A DNA stretch of 49,885 nt. Source: Planctomycetota bacterium. GTDB taxonomy: Bacteria; Planctomycetota; Planctomycetia; Pirellulales; UBA1268. How positions within the stretch are numbered: position 1 is the stretch's first letter; each line of letters opens with the position of its first letter. The stretch spans positions 1 to 49,885 of the forward strand of contig JABAAH010000001.1 of assembly GCA_014238855.1 (NCBI GenBank). The letters run 5' to 3'. Positions 1-10,628 of this stretch are shown in pieces. Both the position numbers and the translations under genes were made by a program. A model generated the notes under the pieces. It was not told where the DNA came from, made no database searches, and saw only the letters and a program-made list of their open reading frames with translations.

Positions 1-75
1 AAAACTTACCAATTACATGGTTATTGTTTTCATAAAAAAACTTCATTTTCCAGGTTAGAAAACTTTATTCTCCTG

Positions 76-121
76 GTTAAAAGAATGGCGAGGACGGGTC
101 GTAAACCCTGATCCCCGCCAT
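76..121 (-). terminator. Rho-independent terminator after the DUF1559 gene
   Basis: Read on the minus strand, the arms at 121-112 and 94-85 pair over 10 positions (one G-U), with an inner GGGT/ACCC stem, followed by a TTCTTTT tract. It lies about 70 bases past the stop of the DUF1559 gene, which it probably serves. Confidence 0.7.
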
Positions 122-189
122 GCTGTTCACAATATCATTAAACTGAATCGAGCAAAGATTTTTACGTCCAATAAGCCCAGAAGACCACC

Positions 190-1227
190 TTATTGAGTGT
201 CCTTTACTGCTTCACTTGCTCTACGAACCTGAGCAATGTAGGCGTCTTCACCAATGTTTGTATTCAGGAACTTCACACTCCCATCGGCATAAGCTGTACC
301 GATCAATCCGGCTGGATGAGCACTACTTGCTCCATGATAATTCCGTTTCCACTTAGCATTGGGTGTGACGGCTGTACCAAGTGGATAGGTACCCAACACA
401 GTAGCGTTCGTCCAAGAAATAACCCGATGCTGATTAAGCCACCATTGCTGGGCACTTGCATTTTCAGCCAAAAGGATGACCTGTGTCAGCCCGTCTTTGA
501 ATTCTCTAAAGCATGTCAAACCGGCGTTTTGACTTCCACCACTCAGGACACCCATATTCATTGCACCTGTTGCTTTTTGCATCCAAGGTTTGTCCCAATT
601 TGTGCCTCCGACGAGAGAATTTCCCCAATACTGCATGCCGATATTGGCTCGATACGTGATGCTTCCTTTACGATCACCACGACCATTCGATTCAGTCCGA
701 AAATTGACACCATTGATATCTTTCACATCCGGAGTCCATGAGGGACAGGTACCAAAAGACAGTTCTGACGCATTGCCAAGAGCATCAGCAGCCCCTTTTG
801 TCGCGCCAAAGGGAGCTTGAAAGTTACCACCTCCAGAAGCACTCTTCATCTGATCATACAGATTTACTTGCTCACCAAATGGAAGGATATCAATAACCCA
901 AGTGTAGGCTTGAATTCCTGAGGCAGTTAATGCTGAGGTGGAGCCATTCAACAGCTTTGCAGCCGTTGGAAAACCATTGTCACCTCTATAGGTATTTACG
1001 TCAGCAAAACCGTGCAATGCGAGGCCCATTTGCTTCAGATTATTCCCACAAGAATTACTACGAGCAGCCTCACGAGCTTGCTGAACAGCTGGTAACAAAA
1101 GACCAACGAGCACACCAATGATCGCAATCACCACAAGTAATTCAATAAGCGTAAAGCCAGCTCGTTTTTCATGACTTTTCAGTGATGATATTGCCGGTGG
1201 TCGGAAACCCAATACAGAATGACACAT
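190..1227 (-). CDS. DUF1559 protein with type IV pilin-like N-terminus
   Basis: About 345 residues. After a short basic leader comes the prepilin cleavage/methylation motif [17 protein letters not shown], a hydrophobic helix, then the typical DUF1559 segment [14 protein letters not shown]. The C-terminal part has the DUF1559 ending in which a short G/DGSVKFLN-type motif precedes the tail. Such proteins are hugely expanded in planctomycetes and are thought to be exported by a type II secretion/pseudopilin route, but their role is largely unknown. I start it at the ATG at 1227 because GAGGG lies 7 bases ahead; an in-frame start 12 codons upstream has no such site. It is a single gene with its own terminator. 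Confidence 0.9.
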   Translation of the reverse strand: MCHSVLGFRPPAISSLKSHEKRAGFTLIELLVVIAIIGVLVGLLLPAVQQAREAARSNSCGNNLKQMGLALHGFADVNTYRGDNGFPTAAKLLNGSTSALTASGIQAYTWVIDILPFGEQVNLYDQMKSASGGGNFQAPFGATKGAADALGNASELSFGTCPSWTPDVKDINGVNFRTESNGRGDRKGSITYRANIGMQYWGNSLVGGTNWDKPWMQKATGAMNMGVLSGGSQNAGLTCFREFKDGLTQVILLAENASAQQWWLNQHRVISWTNATVLGTYPLGTAVTPNAKWKRNYHGASSAHPAGLIGTAYADGSVKFLNTNIGEDAYIAQVRRASEAVKDTQ

Positions 1228-1404
1228 AGATAATCCCTCAATTGAAAGTAAATTAATCACCAAAATTTAGTACGAATAAGTTAAATAATAGGACATAACC
1301 CGCACCCAAATACTTGTTTTATAATAATTCACTTCTCAATAAATGACAACATTCATTTTCTTGACGAATTTCTATCAAGAGAAATATGCTGGTTGGAGCT
1401 AATT

Positions 1405-2205
1405 TTAGTTATCGCATGAGTCCGCCTGGGCCTGAATTTTACGGAACCAAGCTGCGACTTCACGTAATGATGGAAGGCACTCTGAATCAGTTGGCCAGTA
1501 TTCTAAGCCCGCGTACCCAGTGAATCCGGCAGCTCGAATCTGTTCGAAAACATACGGGTAGGATGTCTCTCCCTTTTGGAGTTCGTGTCGCCCTGGACTA
1601 CCTGCAGCATGAAAGTGCCCGATCTTAGCCATATTTGATCGAATATTTTCGATCAAATTGCCCTCACTGATCTGCTGATGATAGATATCAAAGACAACTT
1701 TAATATTGTCACTGTCTACCTCATCAATAATCTGAAATGCTTCGTCACTTTGTACAAGATAGTACCCAGGGTGATCTACTCGGTCATTCAGAGGCTCAAT
1801 CACTAAAGTTACATGAGCTCTCTCAAGAAATGGAGCAACTTCACGTAATCCCTCCACTAATGACTCGTGTTGAACTGCTCTCGACACACCTTCACAAAAA
1901 TCACCAACTTGAGAAATAAGAATGTTATTTCCGAGTCTTTTTACTACCTCGATTGATGCAGCTACTCCATCAACATACGCCGAGCGGTCAGCCGCATTTA
2001 CAAGGCTAATGAACTTTGTACAGCACGCTGAAATGACAAGCTCATTTTCATGCTGCGCTTCCTGTAATGCATCAAGGTCTTTATCCCACCAACCCCAGAA
2101 CTCAATCGCAGGAATACCAGCCTCATGCACGGTTCGACATGCCTCTTGAAACGTCCGTCCCTCAAACACAGCATCAATACAGACTGATGGGGAAAACTGA
2201 TTCAT
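1405..2205 (-). CDS. Hydroxypyruvate isomerase-like TIM-barrel protein
   Basis: 266 residues, the usual size for the hydroxypyruvate isomerase/AP-endonuclease-2 TIM-barrel family. Visible metal-site strands are VIEPLN (Glu), VFDIYHQQ (Asp/His), GHFHAAG (His) and GLEYWP (Glu), in the order expected for Hyi. The likely reaction is an aldose-ketose or hydroxypyruvate/tartronate semialdehyde isomerisation in the cytoplasm. Planctomycetes carry many paralogues, so the exact substrate cannot be read from sequence. It stands alone between the DUF1559 gene and the hopanoid operon, with about 290 bases separating it from hpnE. Confidence 0.8.
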   Translation of the reverse strand: MNQFSPSVCIDAVFEGRTFQEACRTVHEAGIPAIEFWGWWDKDLDALQEAQHENELVISACCTKFISLVNAADRSAYVDGVAASIEVVKRLGNNILISQVGDFCEGVSRAVQHESLVEGLREVAPFLERAHVTLVIEPLNDRVDHPGYYLVQSDEAFQIIDEVDSDNIKVVFDIYHQQISEGNLIENIRSNMAKIGHFHAAGSPGRHELQKGETSYPYVFEQIRAAGFTGYAGLEYWPTDSECLPSLREVAAWFRKIQAQADSCDN

Positions 2206-2450
2206 AGTGCAACCTACTCACTTTCTTTACATCATTCCTCTACAGCAATACAAACCCGGAATACAACATGAACAAACATTACAAAAACATTAGAGAATTA
2301 GACACCGGGGAAATCATAAAGCACCGGAACTTCAGGGAAGGAGCATCAACCAGAGGTCCGGTATAAAATACTCAATCTATTCTGTTTGCATTCGTAACAT
2401 ATGCAGTAACTATGTTGGTTTTTCTGACTTGGCCGTAACACGTCTTTTAG

Positions 2451-2480
2451 AAAAAACTACCCCACTCCACGCGATGGGGT
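2451..2480 (-). terminator. Rho-independent terminator after hpnE
   Basis: On the minus strand ACCCCA (2480-2475) pairs with TGGGGT (2464-2459) around a 10-base loop, then AG and a run of six T. It begins 15 bases beyond the hpnE stop, so it should end the hpnCDE transcript. Confidence 0.7.
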
Positions 2481-2494
2481 TTGGAACACCACAG

Positions 2495-3955
2495 TTACTG
2501 ACCGACAAGTAATCGTATGAATGCATTTTTATGCAGATCTTTTACAACACAATCGTTCTTCATGTGTGCCAACTCGAGGAGTTGTGACGCTGCTAGCCGA
2601 CCACTCCGTACGGCCCCCTCCATCGTGGATGGCCACCCTGTTTGGGTCCAATCTCCAGCAAGAAAAAGATTTTCGACTGGCGTTTTCTGATTCGGACGTA
2701 CGCGATCAATACCCGGACGTACTGAAAGAACAGCTGTGGGATCAGTGACAATGCGAGAACGTATCAGTCGAGCACCCCGAGCTGCCGGGAAAATTTCCTG
2801 TAACTCATTGACGACCGTTTCTAGAAGCTTATCCCGGTTACCATCGCAAATACCTCGCGAAGCACTAATAACAACCTGGCAGTGATGCTCGACATCTTTG
2901 GGCTGAGCATGGCAAGCTTTCTCATTACGAGCACTTTCATCTTCCTCGCCTTGAAAGACCCATTGAGAAACACGTCCAACCAGCACAGCATGTGGCAGAT
3001 CAAATATTTTTTGATCAAACCACAAATGTACCGCGGTTATTGGGGAACCGACAAAAGACTCATCAACAGGAGGCAAGAGCTTCGGCACAAGACGCTTGGC
3101 TGCCCGCCACGGCACTGCAAGAACAACCGCATCAGCCCACAGCACGTCCTGACCACAGAGAACACCTGTAGCCTTTCCTGACTCGTCATATTGGATGCCT
3201 GTCGCTGCCTGACCAGAATGAACAGCTGCCCCTTGACCACGCAGCCACGCCACTAATTTCTCACCAAAGATCTCACCGAGTGGCTCAGTCGGCACCAAAA
3301 GATCTGCTGCCTTTGGGTGCGCCAAGAACCCATCGACGACTACTTTTCGAACAGCCGTAATACCAACAAAATCTATTGACTCACCGAGTGCACTTTCAAT
3401 GACAGGCTGCCAGAAAAGCTGAATAACCCGCTCTGGTTGTCGCGAGCGAAGCCACTGTGCCGCTGTAAGTTCACTATCGCCTTCCCCAAGTTTTTGTCGG
3501 ACTGCGAGACGAACCATACCCCATGAAAGAGCAGCCTTCTCCAGTAATGAAAAGTGATTCATCCCAAATAATAAGGGCACCAAATGTAGCGGGGCAGGCA
3601 CCCACCCCGCTGGCGTGCACGCTGAGCGACTACCATCAGGACCAATGAACCAAAGCGTTCGATCTCGCCTGAGATAATGTCCTAGCCCCGTCTGTTCGCA
3701 CAGATCAAGAAAGTTTGTGCAACAACCCATTGCAACGTGCTGACACGCATCAACCAGACTGCCATCCTCGGAGTCTTCGAAGGAAGCTGCCCGGCCACCG
3801 CACTGTCGTCTCGACTCGATAAGGTCAACCTTGAACCCTCTGCCAAGTAAAGCAGTTGCTGCTGAAAGTCCAGCAAGTCCACCTCCAACAATGACCACTC
3901 GCTGCTGTTCATCAGTAGGGTGCTCGCTTTTTTTATTTTGAATTTCTTCAGTCAT
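2495..3955 (-). CDS. hpnE: Hydroxysqualene dehydroxylase HpnE
   Basis: 486 residues. An FAD-binding amine-oxidoreductase-type protein: near the N-terminus VVIVGGGLAGLSAATAL is the dinucleotide-binding fold, followed by ESRRQCGGRAASF, and near the C-terminus the FAD motif LFLAGDWTQTGWPSTMEGAV. HpnE reduces hydroxysqualene to squalene, the last step of the HpnCDE route (established for the family). The ATG at 3955 is chosen because it forms an ATGA overlap with the hpnD stop; the open frame extends 16 codons further upstream inside hpnD. Third gene of the hpnC-hpnD-hpnE operon. Confidence 0.92.
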   Translation of the reverse strand: MTEEIQNKKSEHPTDEQQRVVIVGGGLAGLSAATALLGRGFKVDLIESRRQCGGRAASFEDSEDGSLVDACQHVAMGCCTNFLDLCEQTGLGHYLRRDRTLWFIGPDGSRSACTPAGWVPAPLHLVPLLFGMNHFSLLEKAALSWGMVRLAVRQKLGEGDSELTAAQWLRSRQPERVIQLFWQPVIESALGESIDFVGITAVRKVVVDGFLAHPKAADLLVPTEPLGEIFGEKLVAWLRGQGAAVHSGQAATGIQYDESGKATGVLCGQDVLWADAVVLAVPWRAAKRLVPKLLPPVDESFVGSPITAVHLWFDQKIFDLPHAVLVGRVSQWVFQGEEDESARNEKACHAQPKDVEHHCQVVISASRGICDGNRDKLLETVVNELQEIFPAARGARLIRSRIVTDPTAVLSVRPGIDRVRPNQKTPVENLFLAGDWTQTGWPSTMEGAVRSGRLAASQLLELAHMKNDCVVKDLHKNAFIRLLVGQ

Positions 3956-4821
3956 CGGAGCCCCACAAGAACACTGTAAACACCAATACATGGTAGGCGC
4001 CACTTCGGCGTCTGAACCCGCTGAAGAAAAATTGACGAACCAGCACTCTCAACCGATCGTAAAAGCTCTCGATACACACCAAACATTGCCCTGAAAACAC
4101 GCTTCCCATCGACTGAAAGCATCGAATCCAGATGCATTGCCTCGGAGAACCAGGACCTTGCTCGGGACACCTCCATCGCTGCAAGATTATCGAAGCATGA
4201 GCCAATACGCCCTGCTAACAAATCTTCTACGTCGCATCCCGATACGTAAAAAGACTCCGCCGAAAGATACACCCGCCCCCGTTCTCTATCTTCAACAATA
4301 TCTCTCAGAATGTTTGTCCATTGGAAGGCGAGCCCGCATGCATCTGCGGAAGGAGTCCATTCCTCTAAAGATACACCCGGCCGGAGACCCCAGATTGGTA
4401 CGGCAGCCAGCCCCACTGCAGAAGCTACCAGCCGACAATATTGAATGAGGCTTTCTGTGGTCTCATATCTCGATTGCGTGAGATCACACCGGACGCCCTC
4501 AATAATATGAAAGAGATGCTCATGTGGTATGGAGTACCGTATTGCTGCAGTTGCTATTGAACGGAGCACTGGTTCATGAACAAGTTTGCCGTGAAGAGCA
4601 TCTTTCAGCATGACCTCAAATTCAAGAAGCAGTCGTGTCTTTTCTGACACCCGGTCATCACCATCAACAATGTCGTCCGCAAGGCGACAAAATGCATAAA
4701 GCGCGTTCGATCCTCGACGTTTCTCTGGCGTAAGAAACCGTAAAGGCAAAGCAAAGCTTGAACCACTTTTCTTAAGAATTGATCGACACACTTCCGCGTC
4801 AGCATGCTGAGAAACAATCAT
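3952..4821 (-). CDS. hpnD: Presqualene diphosphate synthase HpnD
   Basis: 289 residues, squalene/phytoene synthase fold. Both aspartate-rich motifs are present: DDIVD at about residues 49-53 and NILRDIVED ending near 178. HpnD condenses two farnesyl diphosphates to presqualene diphosphate. Assignment as HpnD rather than HpnC follows from closer likeness to typical trans-isoprenyl synthases and from its place between hpnC and hpnE. The ATG at 4821 forms an ATGA overlap with the hpnC stop; a GTG two codons earlier (4827) is possible. Translational coupling with both neighbours is likely. Confidence 0.9.
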   Translation of the reverse strand: MIVSQHADAEVCRSILKKSGSSFALPLRFLTPEKRRGSNALYAFCRLADDIVDGDDRVSEKTRLLLEFEVMLKDALHGKLVHEPVLRSIATAAIRYSIPHEHLFHIIEGVRCDLTQSRYETTESLIQYCRLVASAVGLAAVPIWGLRPGVSLEEWTPSADACGLAFQWTNILRDIVEDRERGRVYLSAESFYVSGCDVEDLLAGRIGSCFDNLAAMEVSRARSWFSEAMHLDSMLSVDGKRVFRAMFGVYRELLRSVESAGSSIFLQRVQTPKWRLPCIGVYSVLVGLR

Positions 4822-5777
4822 GACCACGTACCTTGAAAGACCTGCTGCACTCGAATCATCACCATATGCGCTGCCGCCCTGAGAGCGAGTTTCATCTTAG
4901 TCCTCTTCTGTAAAACCGGACGTTTCGCAAGTGTATCGAATCCTGCTCGCCGAATTGCTTGCGCCACACCTCTTCCTCCCCCGAGAAATAGCTGAATGGC
5001 GGGCCTCAGCACGAATGGTGCCGTTTCTAAGAGTGCCTGGCCGTTATCGAAACATTGTTCGGCCCATGCGACTTCGTCTGTGAGAAGTGATATGAATTCC
5101 GGGCTTGCTGACGGCGACTTAAACATTTCCTCACTTACACGATGGCGCCGCATGTCCTCTGCTGGAATATAAATACGTCCACCCAGATAATCTCGCCGGA
5201 CATCTTGCCAAAAATTAACCAGTTGCAGGCCCGTGCAGATTGAATCAGAGAGCCTCATCTCATCTGATGCTTTACAATTTGCCAAACCCAACACAATGCG
5301 GCCTACCGGATCAGCAGAACGACGACAATATTCAAGCAATTGTTCTCGAGACTCATACCGAGTCACTGTCTGGTCCTGAATAAATGCATTGATCAGATCA
5401 GCAAAGGGATCTAACGAAAGGCTGTGTCGACGTACAGTCTTGGACAGTGCAACAAACACAGGATGCGATGGCACACCTGCAAAACACGCATCGAGACCAC
5501 AACGCCATGCACTCAATGCAACTGTTGAATCACCCTCCGATTCATCTGCTAGATCATCACTCCACCTCGCAAAGGTATAGACATTTGCAAGGTCCTGTCG
5601 CAGGTCGGGAGGAACAAGACGAGTAGCAACCGTGAAATTCTCATAGTGAGCAGCAGCTACTTGCCGGCAAAACATCTCAGCCGACAAAAGATCAAGATTT
5701 ACTGGCAGGCGAGCTAATTGCCATGCTGTTAGATCTCGTTGAGCCACTTGAGGCAATTCAGCGTTCACAGCCGACAT
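4818..5777 (-). CDS. hpnC: Hydroxysqualene synthase HpnC
   Basis: 319 residues, squalene/phytoene synthase family. WSDDLADE lies at about residues 72-79, and NFWQDVRRDYLGGRIYIP carries the second aspartate motif. The segment AHYENFTVATRLVP is typical of HpnC. The enzyme converts presqualene diphosphate to hydroxysqualene, the substrate of HpnE. I prefer the ATG at 5777; an in-frame TTG 8 codons upstream (5801) is an alternative. First gene of the three-gene operon; a 155-base gap with a short direct repeat separates it from a small upstream ORF. Confidence 0.9.
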   Translation of the reverse strand: MSAVNAELPQVAQRDLTAWQLARLPVNLDLLSAEMFCRQVAAAHYENFTVATRLVPPDLRQDLANVYTFARWSDDLADESEGDSTVALSAWRCGLDACFAGVPSHPVFVALSKTVRRHSLSLDPFADLINAFIQDQTVTRYESREQLLEYCRRSADPVGRIVLGLANCKASDEMRLSDSICTGLQLVNFWQDVRRDYLGGRIYIPAEDMRRHRVSEEMFKSPSASPEFISLLTDEVAWAEQCFDNGQALLETAPFVLRPAIQLFLGGGRGVAQAIRRAGFDTLAKRPVLQKRTKMKLALRAAAHMVMIRVQQVFQGTWS

Positions 5778-5847
5778 CGTTTGAAGGTATCCGGAGGACA
5801 ATCACGGGCACTTAATGGCACGCTCTTAATTCTACAATATAGGAAAA

Positions 5848-5882
5848 CTCTCGTCCTCTGTACTAGCTCTCGTCCTCTGTAC
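5848..5882. repeat. 16-bp direct repeat, two copies
   Basis: CTCTCGTCCTCTGTAC occurs at 5848-5863 and again at 5867-5882, separated by TAG. It lies in the leader region of hpnC. A slippage duplication is the simplest origin. Confidence 0.85.
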
Positions 5883-5932
5883 GGAAACTTGCAACAGGGA
5901 AACCACCAGAGCATCACAGAAAGCCAGAATCC

Positions 5933-6166
5933 TCAATTCTTGCGTTGAACAAATGTGACCGCAAAAGACGCCGCTAAACCAGCCGCAGCAAGACTACTGA
6001 GACTACGCCAACCGAGACCGTTGATTTCGTCTGGTCTGAGATCAACAGCAAGCGTCGAAGCGCACCAGCATGCATAGAAAACGACTGGCGTGATAAAGAA
6101 TTTGACAAACAGCCTTTGACGCACCGTGTGAGATCGTGCGCGTTGATGAATTGTGTATCCGGACAT
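5933..6166 (-). CDS. Small putative membrane protein upstream of hpnC
   Basis: 77 residues, not recognised. A basic N-terminus (HQRARSHTVRQR) is followed by two hydrophobic stretches, FFITPVVFYACWCASTLAV and SLAAAGLAASFAVTFV, and a basic end (QRKN), so a two-helix inner-membrane protein is plausible. The ATG at 6166 has GGGGGAAG just ahead, which supports it over earlier in-frame starts up to 6301. It reads the same way as hpnCDE, 155 bases upstream, and could share their promoter. No function can be assigned. Confidence 0.5.
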   Translation of the reverse strand: MSGYTIHQRARSHTVRQRLFVKFFITPVVFYACWCASTLAVDLRPDEINGLGWRSLSSLAAAGLAASFAVTFVQRKN

Positions 6167-6695
6167 ACTTCCCCCACGAATAACAAGAAAGATTACTATC
6201 GGAAAAACACACCGACGAATCATAGATTGAATGAAACATCCCCACCAGCCAGCAGGAGCCAACCAACTCACTCGAACCTCAGGACTCGCACTTGCGTACA
6301 AACCGGAACAAAAATACGCATTTCCTTACGACACAAGGCTGACCAATTCCTATGAACGGAAAAACTGGTAGCGACTTAACGAGGAGAAACACCTACACCC
6401 GATTCGAGAGCAATGTCATGCTGATATCGACTTTCGACAGCACACAATGCCTAAACGTATTTCGGCTGTGCTCAAAAATGAACCGTACTCCAAAATGAAC
6501 TACGGTCCGAAAAGATAAAGAAAGAGCAGGGGGGTCGTAGCATCTGCCAGCATGGACTCCTCGAAAATCCTGGGCTCATGCTCAGCAGAATTCCGCCTCA
6601 GCAGAATTCCGCGGCCATGCTAAGATGCTTTACAGGAATTTCCATGCTAAAACGTCGCAGACGCAAACTCATGAGCATACAACGACAGGAAACAA
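6167..6695. other. Intergenic region between small ORF and ispH
   Basis: 529 bases without a convincing gene. It must hold the divergent promoters for ispH and for the small ORF/hpn side. It contains the 16-bp tandem duplication at 6581-6612. I see no clear riboswitch or terminator. Confidence 0.6.
6581..6612. repeat. 16-bp tandem duplication, two copies
   Basis: CTCAGCAGAATTCCGC is repeated head to tail with no spacer at 6581-6596 and 6597-6612, about 85 bases ahead of the ispH start. It may lie within the ispH leader. Confidence 0.9.
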
Positions 6696-7664
6696 ATGAA
6701 GATTCTGCTTGCCGGTCCTCGAGGATTCTGTGCCGGAGTCAACATGGCGATCGAGACTCTTGAAACGGCAATTCGTCTTTTCGGCACACCTATCTATGTT
6801 TTTCATGAAATCGTGCACAACAAACATGTTGTTGACCGCTTTATTAAAGAGGGTGCTGTTTTTATTGACACCATCGAGGAAGTTCCAGAAAAAGCAACAC
6901 TTTTATTTTCAGCACATGGTGTTGCCCCCGAGGTGCGGCGGTTAGCGACCGAACGAAAAATTCGAGCGATTGATGCTACATGCCCACTTGTAACAAAGGT
7001 CCACCTTGAAGCAATTAAATATGCATCCCAAAACTACCACATCTTTTTAATTGGCCACGAAGGACATGACGAGGTCATTGGGACCATGGGGCAGGCCCCA
7101 GGGGCCTTCACACTTGTGGAAACAGCAGAGGAAGTGAATACCTTACCATTTGGCCCTGATGATAAACTTGCATACCTTACACAGACAACACTGTCCGTTG
7201 ACGATGCTTCCCGAATTATCAATCAACTGAAGGCGAGATTCCCACAAATGATTGGACCTCCAAAAGATGATATCTGCTACGCGACACAAAACCGGCAAGA
7301 GGCCGTTCGGCAATTATCACAAGAGGCCGATCTCGTGCTCGTACTAGGGAGCCAGAATAGTTCAAATAGCCAGAGGCTTGCCGAACTAGCGAAAGAACAC
7401 GGAGTGCCTGCGTATCTTATTGATGGTGCTGACGAAATCGATGCATCTTGGTTCAATAATATTGAAGTTGTTGCGATCACTGCCGGAGCAAGCGCACCAG
7501 AACAGGTCGTTCAAGACTGTGTCAAGTGGCTTCGCAGCCGCTTTGAAAACAGTCCGTCTGGATTTTCTATTGAAGAAAAGACTATTCGTGACGAAGATGT
7601 CTTCTTTCCGCTTCCAAAATCAATTCGATCAGCAGCAGCGGCAGTACAACTACCAATGGGCTGA
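6696..7664 (+). CDS. ispH: 4-hydroxy-3-methylbut-2-enyl diphosphate reductase IspH
   Basis: 322 residues. All three [4Fe-4S] cysteines are present: Cys12 (GPRGFCAGV), Cys96 (ATCPLV) and Cys194 (DDICYATQNR). The substrate-binding His41, His74, His124 and Glu126 fall at almost the same numbers as in E. coli IspH. The enzyme makes IPP and DMAPP in the last step of the MEP pathway. The ATG follows ACAGGAAACAA, an acceptable ribosome binding site. It is divergent from hpnCDE and convergent with ettA, and supplies precursors for the hopanoid enzymes nearby. Confidence 0.96.
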   Translation: MKILLAGPRGFCAGVNMAIETLETAIRLFGTPIYVFHEIVHNKHVVDRFIKEGAVFIDTIEEVPEKATLLFSAHGVAPEVRRLATERKIRAIDATCPLVTKVHLEAIKYASQNYHIFLIGHEGHDEVIGTMGQAPGAFTLVETAEEVNTLPFGPDDKLAYLTQTTLSVDDASRIINQLKARFPQMIGPPKDDICYATQNRQEAVRQLSQEADLVLVLGSQNSSNSQRLAELAKEHGVPAYLIDGADEIDASWFNNIEVVAITAGASAPEQVVQDCVKWLRSRFENSPSGFSIEEKTIRDEDVFFPLPKSIRSAAAAVQLPMG

Positions 7665-7752
7665 GACCTCAATAGCACGATTACACACCACATCCGAACT
7701 GCCTCTACAACTCATTAATTACACCGGCCGAAATACACCGAAACAGTTCCGG

Positions 7753-9426
7753 TTATTGCTGAAGCTTCTTATGCCTAAAACGGTGTGGCTGATCGGCGTC
7801 GGCCCCTAATCGCTCCTTTCGACTTTGCTCGTAGACATCAAAGTTTCCTTCACATACGTGCACGTAGCCGTCGCCCTCGAATGCAATAATATGCGTGGCC
7901 AATCGATCGAGAAACCATCGATCATGGGTAATAACAACAACACTCCCAGCAAAGTTTGCAATACCTTCCTCGAGTGAACGCAGTGTGTCGACATCAAGAT
8001 CATTCGTCGGCTCATCGAGAAGCAACAGATTTGCACCCCTTCGAAGTAACTTTGACAGATGAACACGGTTTCTCTCTCCGCCAGAAAGCGTGCCAACTTT
8101 TTTTTGTTGGTCTGGCCCCATGAAATTGAACTTCGCAACGTAACTACGGGCATTCACCGTGCGCTTCCCGAGCTGGATAGTGTCATGGCCACCTGAAATC
8201 TCTTCAAATACTGTTTTCTCAGGATCGAGTGAATCACGACTTTGATCAACGTATCCGATATCAACTGTTGAACCAACTTTAATCGACCCAGTATCTGATT
8301 CCTCTTGTCCAACGAGCATTCGAAACAGAGTCGTTTTCCCGGCACCATTCGGACCAATAATCCCGACGATACCACCCGGTGGCAACCTGAACGAAAGGTT
8401 TTCAAACAACAACTTATCACCGAATGCCTTGGAAAGCCCCTCAGCGTCAATCACCTGATCACCAAGTGGACGACTCGCCGGAACAGTGATTTCAACATCT
8501 GTGTCACGAGTTGCCGCTTCTTCGGCCGCCAACTTCTCAAAAGAAGCCACCCTCGCCTTGCTTTTTGCCTGCCGAGCCTTCGGTGACATCCGAATCCACT
8601 CAAGCTCTTTAGTGAGAGTCTTCTGACGGGCACTTGCATGCTTTTCTTCAAGCACCATCCTTGCCTGTTTTTGCTCAAGCCATGAAGAATAGTTTCCTTC
8701 AAAAGGTATGGCACGACCGTGGTCAACTTCAAGAATCCATTTGGCGACATTATCTAAAAAGTATCTATCATGAGTCACTGCAACAACAGTGCCGGTGTAT
8801 TCAGCGAGGAAGTGCTCGAGCCATAAAACACTTTCCGCATCGAGATGATTTGTCGGTTCATCGAGTAACAAAAGATCTGGTTTTTCGAGCAAAAGACGGC
8901 ACAGTGCGACCCGCCGACGTTCACCACCAGATAGATTCGTAACAACCCAATCTCCTGGAGGAAGATTCATGGCGTCCATGGCAATTTCGACCTGGCGGTC
9001 CAAATCCCATAAATTCTTGGCGTCGATTTCATCCTGAACAGTTGCTTGTTCGGCGAGCAGTTTTTCCATCTGTTCATCATCTAATGGCTCAGCGAAACTT
9101 GCATTGATTTCTTCGTACCGCTGGAGTATCGCTCGAGACTGAGTCACTCCATCCATGACATTTTCAAAAACCGTTTTATCAGCATCGAGTTCTGGCTCTT
9201 GTTCAAGATATCCAACGCTGAATCCATCAGACAATCGGGCGTCCCCCTCGTACTCAGTATCGATGCCGGCCATAATCTTCATCAATGTACTTTTACCTGC
9301 ACCGTTACGGCCAAGTAGGCCAATTTTTGCCCCTGGATAAAAGGCAACGTTGATATTTTTCAGCAGTTCACGCTGACCAAATTTTTTGGTGAGATCGGTA
9401 ATCTGAAAAATGAACTGGGCGCCCAT
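7753..9426 (-). CDS. ettA: Energy-dependent translational throttle protein EttA (ABC-F)
   Basis: 557 residues, two ABC ATPase domains in tandem with no membrane segments. Walker A motifs are GRNGAGKST and GPNGAGKTT; signature motifs are [16 protein letters not shown] and [16 protein letters not shown]; both Walker B regions read LLLLDEPTN. The length and the start [12 protein letters not shown] match EttA, an ABC-F factor that binds the ribosomal E site and gates translation according to ATP/ADP. The ATG at 9426 has AGGAG 5 bases ahead; the frame stays open further upstream without support. It is convergent with ispH. Confidence 0.93.
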   Translation of the reverse strand: MGAQFIFQITDLTKKFGQRELLKNINVAFYPGAKIGLLGRNGAGKSTLMKIMAGIDTEYEGDARLSDGFSVGYLEQEPELDADKTVFENVMDGVTQSRAILQRYEEINASFAEPLDDEQMEKLLAEQATVQDEIDAKNLWDLDRQVEIAMDAMNLPPGDWVVTNLSGGERRRVALCRLLLEKPDLLLLDEPTNHLDAESVLWLEHFLAEYTGTVVAVTHDRYFLDNVAKWILEVDHGRAIPFEGNYSSWLEQKQARMVLEEKHASARQKTLTKELEWIRMSPKARQAKSKARVASFEKLAAEEAATRDTDVEITVPASRPLGDQVIDAEGLSKAFGDKLLFENLSFRLPPGGIVGIIGPNGAGKTTLFRMLVGQEESDTGSIKVGSTVDIGYVDQSRDSLDPEKTVFEEISGGHDTIQLGKRTVNARSYVAKFNFMGPDQQKKVGTLSGGERNRVHLSKLLRRGANLLLLDEPTNDLDVDTLRSLEEGIANFAGSVVVITHDRWFLDRLATHIIAFEGDGYVHVCEGNFDVYEQSRKERLGADADQPHRFRHKKLQQ

Positions 9427-9677
9427 CAGTGCTCCTATGAGTACGTATGAATCAACTTGCACAAAAATATAAACTGCATCCCTCGTAGCTTGCCTCTGCA
9501 CGCATATCGTACCTCATCACCCGGTCATCCACGAGACACCGCGGATGGAAAGAGTGACTGCCTGCCATCAGGGACGACTACCGCAAGTTTGCGGAGTTAG
9601 GGGCAGTCGTTGCAGGGTCTCTGTGCATCCACTACTATCCCTTAGTACATAAATTGTGAGTTAAAGGAGTCCCTTCC

Positions 9678-10571
9678 ATGGCTGAATATGCAGACCCTGA
9701 CGTTCTCGTTTCAACAGAGTGGGTTGCTGAACACCACAATGATTCTGCCGTAAGAATTGTTGAATCGAATGAGGATCGGGCTCTTTACACACAGGGTCAT
9801 GTTCCGGGTGCTGTTGAGATTGATTGGCAAGTAGACCTCCAAGATCAGGTTGTTCGAGACTACGTCGACCGCAAGGGTTTTGAAGAGATATGCCGGAACA
9901 ATGGAATCACTAATGACACGACAGTCATTTTTTACGGTGATAAGAATAACTGGTGGGCTTGTTATGCATTCTGGGTGTTCAAACTCTATGGTCACCCACA
10001 ATGCAAAATTATGAATGGTGGACGGAAAAAATGGCAACTCGAAGGCCGCGCGTGGTCGACCGACAGGGTTAGCTATCCTGCAACAACCTATGTAGCACCA
10101 GAACAGGACAAGTCAGTCCGAGTGCTTCGGGAAGAGGTTCTTAAGCATCAAAAAGCTGGTAAGAATCTTGTTGATGTCCGAAGCCCTGAAGAATACTCTG
10201 GCGAACGACTGCATATGCCCGACTACCCGAACGAAGGCGCTCTTCGGGGAGGTCATATTCCTGGTGCTGTAAATATTCCGTGGCCACTTTCTGTGAACGA
10301 AGACGGGACATTCAAGACTGCGAAAGAACTTGAGAAGCTTTACTGCCAAGCGAATCACTTAAAACGTCGAAGCCCGACCATTGCATACTGCCGTATTGGA
10401 GAACGCTCAAGCCTCACATGGTTTGTTCTCAAATATCTTCTCGGCTTTGGAAATATTCGAAACTACGACGGCTCCTGGATGGAATGGGGGAACTGTGTTG
10501 GAGTCCCAATTATAAAAGGCTCTCATCCTCACGATGCCAAAGATAACAGCGCATCGACACCTTCGTCTTAG
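9678..10571 (+). CDS. Thiosulfate sulfurtransferase (two-domain rhodanese)
   Basis: 297 residues, two rhodanese domains. The first has [14 protein letters not shown] and the second [12 protein letters not shown] with the active-site loop CRIGERSS; catalytic Cys238. The loop CRxGxR/S resembles SseA-type thiosulfate sulfurtransferases rather than CGSGVTA-type mercaptopyruvate enzymes. AAAGGAG lies 8 bases ahead of the ATG. The next gene, 57 bases on, is a SufE-family sulfur acceptor, so the pair probably passes persulfide sulfur between them. Confidence 0.9.
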   Translation: MAEYADPDVLVSTEWVAEHHNDSAVRIVESNEDRALYTQGHVPGAVEIDWQVDLQDQVVRDYVDRKGFEEICRNNGITNDTTVIFYGDKNNWWACYAFWVFKLYGHPQCKIMNGGRKKWQLEGRAWSTDRVSYPATTYVAPEQDKSVRVLREEVLKHQKAGKNLVDVRSPEEYSGERLHMPDYPNEGALRGGHIPGAVNIPWPLSVNEDGTFKTAKELEKLYCQANHLKRRSPTIAYCRIGERSSLTWFVLKYLLGFGNIRNYDGSWMEWGNCVGVPIIKGSHPHDAKDNSASTPSS

Positions 10572-10628
10572 AACAAGTTCCTCAGGTACTTTCAGAACCA
10601 AGACAAACAAACCATGGGGAAGATCAAT

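Noticed and set aside
193-741. 182-codon plus-strand open frame
   Set aside because: It is antisense to the DUF1559 gene, which has clear family motifs and a ribosome binding site.
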